Shown here: piece by piece, positions 47,400 through 58,300 of the stretch
How positions within the stretch are numbered: position 1 is the first letter of the stretch
Layout: every line of letters starts with the position of its first letter
Source of the DNA: Lindgomyces ingoldianus
Taxonomy: Eukaryota > Ascomycota > Dothideomycetes > Pleosporales > Lindgomycetaceae
NCBI RefSeq assembly: GCF_010093535.1
Contig: NW_022985205.1
Coordinates: forward strand, 410,161 to 474,160
Direction of reading: 5' to 3'
Length of the DNA: 64,000 bases
Program-made: the position numbers and the translations under genes
Notes under the pieces: model-generated
The model's database searches: none
Told to the model about the DNA's origin: nothing
The model's input: only the letters and a program-made list of their open reading frames with translations

Positions 47400-48423
47400 G
47401 TTCGGATGGGAGTTGGATGTGGTTTTCTAGGTCGGCAGCGGTGTTTATCAATAAAGAGATTCCCAGGCTGCCGTGTGCGGCTGAATCCAAGCGTGGTATA
47501 AACAGGCGAAGAGGCTTTGGAAGAAGCGATGGCGCTCGCCTTCCCTGATCATTGGATGGATGGCTCCATGTTCGATATGTGAAACAGAGTAAACTGTCGT
47601 TGGCAATAATACTCACGAAATCAGGGAGTCTCGAGTTCGTCGTCGTGACGCCAATTCCAAGTTTGGGTTATTAAGACTCACCGGAAGTCTTCAGTGGTGC
47701 TTTAGTCTGTTTCCACCTCTTTTCGTCCATGAACTCCATGCGTGCTGCCATGATGCTGTCGATTACAGCATAGCCACGAGCCTCCAAAAGTTCGACGTAG
47801 AGACCCGGGAAGAGCACTTTAGTGGAATGTCGGAAAGAAGAGATCAGCATGGTGGGCAAGAAACGTGAGAGGATGTGCAAAGAGTGAGAAATCTGGAAAC
47901 CGAACCAGCAATACAAAGCGAAATGGTGGATTGATCGAACCCAGGGGAGATATAAATGGTGGGAAGACAAAGAGATTCGGGATTTAGATGTCCATTAAAC
48001 GGTTAAAGTCATCGGAAACCACATGATCAACTCCTACCCTCTCTAGCTGAGAAAGAAGTTGCAAGCTAGAGACAGTAAGAACAATTTGCTATAATCTACT
48101 CTATGGTTATAGAAAAGACCATATTAAGAACTAAGCGCTCTTTTAAGCCGTTGTTAAAATTTTAAAGGTGATTTTTATCGTTTTTATCGTTTTTAGGGCA
48201 GGCGGATAACTAATGTAGGCGTATGACTGGTAGCATACGTTAGACTTCTTTAGATACAAGCACATGACCGCTTTAGCGTCCTTGGCAGCCTTTCACATGA
48301 CCTAGATTCGTGTATCCTTCTCTAGTAGAGTTAGCCTTAGCAGTGCCTCTTCTAGGCTAGTTGTGCTATAATATCAAGTTGGAGATATTATAGCTTTTTC
48401 GCTATGTTTTTTGACTATCTTTA
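47400..48423. other. Intergenic region, AT-rich on the right
   Basis: The left part is the promoter of the membrane-protein gene. A minus-strand frame (47671-47970; first ATG gives MLISSFRHSTKVLFPGLY, about 59 codons) ends at a donor-like CCG/GTGAGT and could be an upstream exon or unrelated. From 48.0 kb the sequence turns AT-rich with tandem TTTTTATCG motifs at about 48173-48195. Confidence 0.35.
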
Positions 48424-48664
48424 TAACGGGCGCTCGGATCCATGGGATCATCGGCACGACTATATGCACCCAGCGACAGACAAAGGGCATGCCCAAGTTC
48501 GATCAGAGAGGATCCAGCTGGCATAGTCGGTATTGATGAGCGAGATGGGATGTCTCACGGATCCCGGGTCCCGTCCAGATCTTTGATCTGGCCCGCTTGT
48601 GGGTCCATATCCAGATCTTTTGATCTGTCCCGCTGGCGGGCCCTCATGGGTCCAACCCATCACA
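48424..48664. repeat. Dispersed repeat, better preserved copy (possible solo LTR)
   Basis: About 241 bp; second copy of the repeat at 43626-43831. It is markedly GC-richer than its AT-rich surroundings and contains an internal tandem pair around CCAGATCTTTGATCTGGCCC and CCAGATCTTTTGATCTGTCC (about 48570-48640), of which the other copy holds one. No coding capacity. Confidence 0.7.
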
Positions 48665-50400
48665 GCTAACTTGTTAAGAACACTATCCCCGAGCTAGACC
48701 TAAGCTAGCTAGGTATTACGGTATTTAAACCTAGTTCTATAGTAAGGACACAGTTCTTCTTCTTTGTCAAGTCAACACTGTTATCAAGCAATTGCTAGTT
48801 ACGCTAAGCCTTTATACTTATTTAACCACATAGATGTAAAGCTTTTAATTTAACTAATCCCTAAAATAATCTTTCTAGGTATAATCAAGGTCTTAGATGG
48901 TATAGGAATACTAATCTTAATAATATTGCACAATTAGATAGAGTAAGGGGGCAATCTTTTAAGAAGTGCAGTAAGTAGGTAGTTAGATGAAGCTAAATAA
49001 GTATTTAAAGTAATATCTAAGCTTATAACTGTAACCTTGCAGGGGCACCTCTCCGTTATTGGCGATTGAAGGTATCTTCTCATTCTCGGTCTCAGAAAAG
49101 GTCACTCTTAGGGTGGTGCACAATCTTGGATTAAATCTGGTTTCGAAAAGAAGATACTTCTCAATCCGTTCGTAGCATTCCTAGCAGCGTTTCCATCAGG
49201 AAGTAGTACGATTTAACTTAGGCTTTCTAGACAAGTTACGTCTTACTTATTATATACTTTTGTTTGCTTCACCTAACAGTAGGAGTTAATATAATTAAGT
49301 TATAGTTTAGTTAAAGCTACTTATACTTCTTAACTTTTTACTAAAAGTTATAACATAACTGTTAAAGCTTTTAAAGTAGTAAAGTCCCTCTTACTTTTAA
49401 TATAGCATGTAAAGCTATTTAATTTACTAAAAATAACTTTATAATATAGCTAGTTCTTTTAGAGTTATAAAGCTTTAATTATAAAGCCTAAGAGATAATT
49501 ATAGTTATAAGTAACTATTTTTTTCTTTTTACTAAAGGCTCTCTTGCAGTTGTAGCTTGTAGAGGGTATACATAGGAAATTAAGTGCTATTTTAAAGAGT
49601 ATAGGATAGTTGCGCTAACTAACCTAGAGCTACTAATCTAGAGGTTCCCTATACAAGAGACTGTTATCTTTTGCTATAATAAGGTTTTCTAAAAGGTTGT
49701 TATAGTACAAGGCAAGCTCTAAAGCTACACTAACATGTAAATAGTAGCATAAACACGCTTCTCTAGCCTTTACACACATTAGAGACTGCAACTTTAAAAA
49801 AGTCTACCTTAATTATATACTGCTTACTTTTAAGCCTTACTAATTAAATTATAATAGTTAAAAATGTAGTTACGTTTATTTGCCTTACATAATTATAGGT
49901 AGAGCAAAAGTATTAATTATACTACTTCCTGTTGGAAACGCTGATTCCTAGAACATATATAAGGCAATGACCCACCATTGCAAAGGCTGAAAATACTTGC
50001 CTGAACTTACCCAGTTCCTTTTCTCTTCACGCAGCGTCTTTACATTCACCAGATACTGTACGTAACAATCCACAAACAGTCCTCTTTGAGCTTTTGACTC
50101 TTGTGTGAAGCCAAAGCAAAAGTAAACCTTAGGCTCCTGAGAATTGTACTGCTTATATCTTATTCGTTGCAACTCCGTGACAGTCTAATAGAAACATAAT
50201 TCTGGAGAAATTAAGTAATATCAATCTAAAATCAGGAAAAATTACTTTAGAGGTGGGTACATTTTAGTTCCTTTCTGTTTTATAGGTCTGCCAAAGTGTC
50301 TAGAACCTTCTCTTGTCGAGCGGAGAGAAGTATCGACTTTTCAACTAGATCGGCTGAGATGCGAAGCTCCTAGTACTAAAATACAACCTTTTTCCATGCC
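48665..50400. other. Strongly AT-rich block, probably RIP-degraded mobile DNA
   Basis: About 1.7 kb dominated by TA-rich strings (TTATAGTT, CTTTTAAAG, TAATTATAA), with no frame above about 75 codons and no recognisable transposase or polymerase motif. Such blocks in Pezizomycotina are usually transposon remains mutated by RIP. Composition returns to normal near 50.25 kb. Confidence 0.55.
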
Positions 50401-51529
50401 TTACGCGCTCCTGACCAAATCTTCCAATATTTCTTTCCTCCAGTTTACGACAATGCTTGAGTGAGTTTCATCTTCTACTCGGAGATGCCCTCTACCACCC
50501 AACCGTGCGGCTATCTGCTTACCGTGATTGAGTGGAACGAAAACATCGTGCTTTGCGTACCACAGTTGCACAGGTAGGTCGGCACGAATGTCCTCTATTC
50601 GAAAGCCATAGTCCATGCACATCACCTTGCCATCCTGCCCTATCCCATCATACCCCTGCGCGAAACTTTCTCGTGTCGATCGCAAAATTAATCGGAGAAA
50701 ATCCTCATCCTTCATAACCTCGAGGTCCTTCTCATGAGCCCCGATGGAACCTGATGCAGATTGCAGCAAGAGCTCTAGACGCTTTTCGTCAGTCAGGTCC
50801 AATCGTCCAATTGGCTGCCTTTGCCAAAACCACCTGTTAGCCCACGAGGGGGCATAGCGATACCCCAGTGTGAATCCAAGCCAATTTAGCCATCTCGCGC
50901 CACTCATACCTATGTCAGGCGGTCCCAGGCCACAGACGATCGAAACACACTTGAGTTTCTCGCGAGGTAATGACACCGCACAAGCAAGTGCATATGGACC
51001 ACCTCCTGATATGCCCTATCCAGCCGGCACTATTAGCAAATAGGTTGAGGCATTCTCAGGGATAACATATTGCACGTACCAGTACAGCATACTCATCCAG
51101 CTCCAGGTGCTTCGCAAGGAGTTCTAAGTCCTTCGGAAAATCAAGGAGTATTCGACTGGGATGCGGTGAGCTCCAACCTATCCCTGGTCTGTCAGCACCG
51201 ATAATGCGGGCGCCTAATTTAAGGCCTAGGTCATGAAACTGGGCAGCCTCGATGCGAGAGCCCGGAATGCCATGTAGGTAAAGGATAGGCCGTCCCGTCT
51301 GCAAACCATACTGCGCATAACCGAGTTTTCGTCCGTCTGGGAGGGTAAAGGTATCCGAGCAATCGTTGTCAAGACGGTAGCGGCACTTGGAAGGCTCGCC
51401 TTTAACAGTTGCTGGAGTGCTGACTGCGGTGTTCGTTGTCGTAAAGCTAGTATATAATCGCAGAAGGTGTGCTCTTAAGTCCGATATTAGAGCCATGCTA
51501 GGTGTAAGAGGTTGCTGTATATTTTGCAT
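50401..51529 (-). CDS. Alpha/beta-hydrolase fold protein
   Basis: Two exons (51080-51529, 50401-51015) give 354 aa. Strand and loop motifs follow the fold: FTLPDGRKLGYAQYG (about 60-74), oxyanion loop LYLHGIPGSR (about 84-93), GADRPGIGWS (about 112-121), nucleophile elbow GISGGG with Ser153 directly after the intron, acid near AKHDVFVP (about 306) and catalytic His in EDETHSS (about 338). The elbow GxSGGG and the LPDGRKLGYAQYG start place it in the large group of fungal 'alpha/beta hydrolase' proteins of unknown substrate. No clear secretion signal; MALISDL (residue 12) is a possible alternative start. It is the left neighbour of the Tc-toxin-like gene, same strand, 0.8 kb apart; no functional link is evident. 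Confidence 0.88.
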
Positions 51530-52306
51530 TTACGATACCAGCGGTCCTGCTATAAGTAACCGTTTAACGGCTGACAATAAGGAAGTGAGTGACGGCCGCA
51601 ATACCCTATCCTTTGAAGAATTCGGATATTTTAGGAGCTAGGCAAGCTATATCCAAGAGAGAGTCGGCGTTTTGGTAAGCCGGACGGCCGACGCGTTCCT
51701 CCAGGCCTCTCCGCAACCCTCTGGTCGGAGCGGTGAGCCGCGTGCCTTGGGAGTGGTGGGGGTACTAAGTGCCCACTATCTGCTTTGCTGGTTCATCGTA
51801 AATTCAGTAAAGGAGCACATCACGCAACCTCTGGGTGAAGAAAGAGTCTAAGGCTCTCCTGGATTCCTGCCTCAAACGGATACCTGCCATCTATTTAATT
51901 TAGGATCGCCATGTAGGATTGGGGAGTAATAGCTACTGCTTGGAAGGGATGGCTTGCGGCTACTCGTCACGGTGGATAGCTGTGCTCGGGACGGGTAAGC
52001 GCCCGCTTCGGGGCGCGGTTGCGGATGTGACTGCGTGGAGAGAGTGAGCTGAGAGCGTAGATCGGGATTCGGGATTCACTGTTGACCTTCACACTGATCT
52101 GTCTGGAATCAGACTAGCGTACGGCGGACTGCTCAGCCGCCTTGGCAACAACAGCCACTCGCTCATAGTTTACCTGCATATCTGCAACGCTTGAAAGGAT
52201 TCACAAGGTCCGCTATCTGACAAAATCCCATACGGCATGCGGTGCGAAAATCGACGGAGACCAATATGCGTTAAATTAATCACAAGACATTATGTTCACG
52301 TGAGCA
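51530..52306. other. Intergenic region between the hydrolase and the TcA-like gene
   Basis: About 0.78 kb of ordinary composition, with a GC-richer part at 51.66-51.76 kb. No gene recognised. Confidence 0.5.
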
Positions 52307-55300
52307 TTACTCCGGACAACAGCACCCGACCATCGCCGTCTTCTCGCACCGTTTCTCCGTAGAACAATAACCCACAAGTAGCCACGCACCACAAACATCC
52401 CTTCCATCAATCTGACATGGAATCTCAAAAGTGCCAACAAGCTTCTCGCCTCTACTCCCCTTAGCATCACCTTTGTACCCGTCATCCAACTCTACCTGCT
52501 GCTTCAGAGCCAGGCACCCCTTCAACAACCCGCTTTCAGTGCGAACGAGGCGGATCTCCTCTGTGTCTACGCAGGCGGGCTCCTTGTGGTGAGGAAAATG
52601 AACCGAAGGAGGTATGAAGTGTACTCTGGTGGTAGCGGGCTCGCTACACTTGGTGTCAAGGATGATATTAAGGCTTGTGACGGATACGCCGCGACGACTG
52701 GTGAGGAAGGGGAACATGTTTCGTGTGAGGCTGAGGCGAAATTCCCGCTTTGCGTGGTGTGGCCGTTTCTTCTTTGTCCCGTGATGTTGGCAATTGTTCT
52801 TGCGTGTATGCTTTTGTTTGTGAGAGTTCGCTTCTTCATGGCTGTAATGGTGCTGCTTGCACTTGTTACACCATATCTTTCTGTAATCCTCCTTGCCCTC
52901 GACCCGGCACCCGCGGCTGTGGTTATAGTGGTCCCCCTCTTTGAAATTCTCTCTATCGTGCTCTCCATCATGCTCTCTTCGATCACAGCAAATACATTCG
53001 ATTGCCCCCTCAAATTTCTTGCACGCTTCACACCCAACCTCCTTCCTTAACACTCTCCACACCTCAGGCATCTCATGCCTGACATCAAAGAAACGCAAAC
53101 CATCGCCTGGGGTATGTCTCTGCGCAAGCTCGTTGCCCTCTCTTGCAAATTCTGGTCCGCCCTCTCTCGCCGTGAACTTGATATGCATGACCAGATCACT
53201 CAAACTATCAAAGTCAAACTGATTGTTTTCGGGCGGAAGCTCAATACGCCAGCATGACACAGCTCCTGTATACTCGAATGGTAAATATCGCTGGTCATTA
53301 AAGCTGAGTTCGAAGAGGCCAGAATCATTGACCCCGGCTGAGGTGGCAATTGCTTCAGTTCCTGCGAAGCGCTTCCAGACGTTTGGATCGTTTGGACAGG
53401 CGGTCGACAGAGGCTTGATGTCATGCATATACTTCTTTTTTGGGCAGCATTGACAGTTTTCCTGACCAGTGCGACGAGGTTGGAAACGAATGGTGCTGTT
53501 CAGCTGCTGGAGTTTGCAGTGAATACCGGTGTACGGTCCGGCGACGCAGGGAATACTCAATGAGATAGACTTGACCCGACGCATGTAGTGGCCTGGGTAA
53601 TCCAAGTCGAAAAGCCACTCTGGTAGATCAACTTCACAACATCCGGTAGTTTTGAGCATGATAAATGCTGCAGGAAAGTGCAGTCGCAGCGAGACATGTT
53701 TGACAAGCTCGTACTCACGGCAGTCCTTTGTCATATGTGCGCGCTCTAATGACGACAGGGCTAGTTCGAGTTTTTCGGCTGCTAGGAGGCCTTCGTGGAG
53801 ATTGTTCCAGCTACTTGCCGCGGAGGATATGAAGTTGAATGATGGATATCCTAGCTCGAATCTGAGAGCCTGCTGTGCCTCTTGCGCCGTCTGCAAAGCC
53901 AAGTCATAGCACTGTCGGTATAGCGCCGCGTTCTCTTGCTGCAAATAAAGGTACAGCTCGTACCTAGACGTCTTGTCACGTGCAAAGTCTTCCACTTCAG
54001 CCGAGTGCTCAATGCGGCGCTGATTGTTATTCAACTCTCTCAAAGCATTGTCGAGCCGGCGTCTAGCAGCTAGCCGTTGCCTTTTTATCTGCTGTATTTC
54101 CGAAACGGTGACATCGCACGTATGTTGCCAGTCCTGTTCACGGCGTGCCCAACCTGCCTCTGTGAGCGAGAGGTTAGCGCCCGCTGTTGAGATTTCAGCT
54201 ACAGTATTCAATATCCTCGCAGCTGTGGCAAAACCAGTGCCCATCTTTACGCCCATTGGTAGTTGATTGAACTGCAGTGGTGTACCCATTATTCCAGCGA
54301 CACCAAGCCACATATCCGGGACGGTAGCCATACCCTGCGCGACACCGTCGACAATCGTAGCGCTGGTTCGGCTGGCTGTTGAAGCTGTCACTCCGAAAAC
54401 ATGTGCTTGTTCGAGATCGATGAGTTTGGTTGCGATGAGTCGCTGGAAGTATTGCAATCTGGTAGTCGCGTTGATCATTTGTTTATCGAGAGCCTGGACG
54501 TCCCAGTCAGCTGCTCGGTAGTTGTTTTTAGAGATCTCAAGGCCCAGCTCCGTGATCTGGTGTTCCTGGGTAAACCGAAGAGACGATAGTGCCTCTGTAT
54601 CCGCTTTCTCGATAGCTGAAAGCATAGCTGCCGCTGTGTTCTTGGCCAAAGCGACCCATGCCGTAGCTTTTGGCAGAACAAAGGTAAACCGGTAAGGATG
54701 GCAGCACGAAAAACAGAAAGAGTCACATGCCGTGTGCTGGTCACCTCCATTTATTGCATGAAGGTCAAATTTCTGGTTCGGTCCAAAATGCGCCATGTTG
54801 AGACCAAGGCTCCCACTCGGTTGTCGTCTCTTATTCATTTGAGATCGGATGGCATGGACACCTTCTTCAACAGAGGCGTAAAGCTCAATTAGCCTCGGGT
54901 TTAGTGGTGCCGCATATGGCTCAAAGGTAGAAACAGTCATTTCCCCATTAGTTGTATCCGTGGCATTGATCCAAGAGGGGTTTGAGCCAAGGACGCGCTG
55001 CATGAGCTTAAGTAAAGTAAGTGCTTGCTGTGAGGCTTCTAGTGAATTGCAGCCACGAAGAGTATTAGCCTCCTGCAACAACGTCTCGAGGTATTCGAGG
55101 GTGGCCGCTCGTGCACGTGCACTTACAGCTCCGACAGGGGAAGCGGGGCAACATGGTAGGTCTAGGTGGAGCCCTCGCTCATCGGTGCGTAGAGATGCCT
55201 GGTCTGCCCCCTCAGCCTTCTGTTCCTTTAGAACAATGGAAAACAGATCTACGCTGTCTTTTGAGAAAGGGTCGTTATGGCTCTTTCCTGAGACATGTGG

Positions 55301-58300
55301 ATCTTCGAGGACTCCTTGCTTTTCTTTGTCCAGGCAACGCATCCAAGAATTATCTCTATCTAGAGGATCGTATGCTACTCGAAGCCACTTGGATGCTTCT
55401 TGGAAACGGCAATCTGTGCGTAGAGTGTTCGCGACCACCAAAGATGTGCTGAAAGTTCCAACTGGTGCAAGTGGCTTGCCTGGAGTAAAATAAAGGAAGT
55501 AAGGAAATGCGGCGAGCACTGATTGAAGCGAGGCTGGAAGAGGAAGTGCAGGCGGTTCTGTAGGGGTGATAGGCTCTGGAAGGACTGTCGCCGCGTCGGT
55601 GGCAATATCGTATCGGAATCCTAGTTCGGAACCACTCCCGAGGATAGTAAAAAAAAGGGAGTCAAATTTTCTACCGCAAAAATCGAGGTTGATGTCGCTC
55701 ATCTGCCCATCCTTGAGAGGGATACCTTTACTCGAGCGTCTTGGGTCCAGAAGCACGCCCATATGTACTCGCGTCCAACGGAGATGAACAAGTGGGCTTA
55801 ACTTCCAAGAGAGCATCTGCGGAGTTGGTGCGTCCCAATCAGACGTTGGGTCTGCATCCCTTGTTCTAGGATCAATTTGTGGTCCGGCATCGGCCAGTGG
55901 AGGGTCGATTCGAGGCGTGTTGACATGTAAGTCCGCGTTTTGGGGCGCGGGGACGTCGGTAACGTCAAACCAGCGGGCGTCCTCGAGCCAGAAGTAATAC
56001 TCATCTATTACTGGTGCATGACTATCCTTGCAGAGACAGCATGGAGAGACGGTGTTTAAACCAGTGTAAGGGGTGGCGATAGGGAGGCTTGAAGCAGCCA
56101 CGCGCAGGAATCTAGTTCCCATACGGACTGCTGCCTGGATCCATAATGGAATATGGTCAAGTGAAGATGCTCCAGGTAGGAGGGCATGTGTTGCTTTCGA
56201 AACCTTCAAGGACACGGGCGAGTCCGCTGTTACGCTAGAAGCTATTGCCCCATTCCCATCTTCAGGAATCGTGTTGGCAGGTATCGGGAGGGATGCGAGC
56301 CATGTTGGCCGACCGCTATGCCCAGGAGCTCCTAGGAGTCGCAGACCCTCATCGAGAGACTGAGTCTGTTTCCCGAGGACAAACTTCTGAGCGCTCGATA
56401 CCCCTGCCAGCTCGTCTGTACCTGGTAGACCTTGAGCTTTGTCTTGCCAGAAAATGCCTCGTCCCGGTAGGGCTAACGTAGAGATACTTGCTCCTAAAAA
56501 CGTCTTCAGCGACTGGAATCCCTCACATAAGGAAAGTTTCCCTGCTTCCTCCCATTGGATCCAGTTTTCATAGTAGTACTTCCTCCGTTGTGCAGCCTTC
56601 CATTTGTCGAATGATGAGAGCTCGAACTCCCAACGCTTGAGTAATGGATTGTCAATAGTGAACGTAGTGGACTCAAGGCCGAGGATCACTCGTTGCATGA
56701 AGCGTTGTGCTGCCGCAATTGCATCGTCAATGCGTGTAGTCTTCTGGTTAATGCAAGCCCCAACGTCTAGCAGTAGTCTGTCTGAGAGGTCTCCCAATGA
56801 GTGCCCTTGAAAGGCTATGTAAGCGAGAAGGGCATCTCGCGCACGCATCCGAAGCCCATTATTCAAGTCAACGACTAGTCCCAAGCGCAGTGGCGCGTCG
56901 TTCTTAGCCAGACAGGAGCGTTGCACAAATCGCGTAAGATTATCGTTACCAGTTGTACCGTCGATCTGTGCGTTCCCATCTAGGGCTGCCCAAGTGGCAG
57001 GGCGGCAGTGCTCAAGCTCTATTGTAGGAGCGTAGAAATGAGCTTTGAGCTTTTTGATGTAGCGACATGCCATCCAGAGACGTGTTACCCACCTCTCGTC
57101 TCCCAGGTTTGCCGGGACATTAGCGTCTGCTATCTTCCAGAGGCCTCCAGCCTGATAGTATTCTAAGACCATATCCGACAAGGCAATCTCAAGGCCGAGG
57201 AATCTCAGAAGCTGGGAAACAGGTTGGGGCCCATCTGAGGTCGCATGGTGGAAGAGAAGCCAGACTGGTGGACCACACACCTCGCTTACCCATCCTCGAA
57301 GCTTGGTGTAATCGAACAATCTTTCGAACCAATCGAACATTGCGGCGCTACGTTTCCAACTAGGTGCCACTCTTTGATCCTTCGTACCGTCGGGGGGGAA
57401 ATAAGTGTCGTATACAGGCAAGAAGTTGAAATTAAAATCAACCTGATGTGGATGAAATACCTCGCTTTTAAGATAATACGACGTCCCATGAAACTTTCCT
57501 GCACGATCCAGTATGTATCCGAGTTCACTCTCCCATTCACAGGTACTCAAGCATGCTGAGAGACATAGCCTAGTTGCGAAAAGAATGGCTTTAAAGGCGC
57601 GCTGGTACGTTCTCCTAATGTCACGAAGTGTTGATATATACCTGTCGTCGAAGCCATGGAACCTTGTAATCTTTGATTCTGGCCCGTCAGAATTATGATG
57701 GGGCTTTTCGGGTTTCTTCTTAAGATATAAGCTTTTCAATGGCACCTCAATCAAGCAATGCTCTGTATCGAGACCCGTGTACTTGAGCACGAAGCCAGTA
57801 TGAAATCTCTTCAGGTCGTCTTCATCATCGAAGTTCGGCTCTGGCTGCCTAAACTTAACGGTTATGTCATACGCGCCGCGACGCAACCGTATGGCCTGGG
57901 AGTAGCTGCATGGGATATTGCCATCGGTTTCCATGCCTTGTGAAAGTAAAGGCCATGTCTTTTGTCCTCTCTGAAGGTTGACGCACCATTGCTTGTACTT
58001 CTCGCAGTGACACGCTTCGTCATCACGTTCACGTCCAGGACAGCCAGCAGCAAAATGGTAGCAGCCGTCGCATTCGATTAATAAGACACCAGTCCATGTG
58101 ACCGAGAATGGTTCCGCTCCGGAGAGAATCTCACCCGTCTCTTGATTGAGAGCATATCCATTCTTGAAGGACGCAAGGACACGCTGGCCCTGGCTAGCGT
58201 TGAGATAGAGACTAGGAATGATGGTAATGATTGGAGAGTTCCATGAGTTGTTGGCTGGGTCCCAACCGCTCACTCCACCTCTTGTTTCGAACCATTCATT

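Noticed and set aside
47278..47616. Minus-strand 112-codon frame overlapping the start of the membrane-protein gene
   Set aside because: No ATG at its start, no motif, and it overlaps a well-supported gene in another frame.
52567..53050. Two 150-codon frames (one minus, one plus) overlapping the end of the TcA-like gene
   Set aside because: Both are alternative-frame shadows of the Cys/His-rich coding segment; the main frame alone matches the TcA C-terminus.
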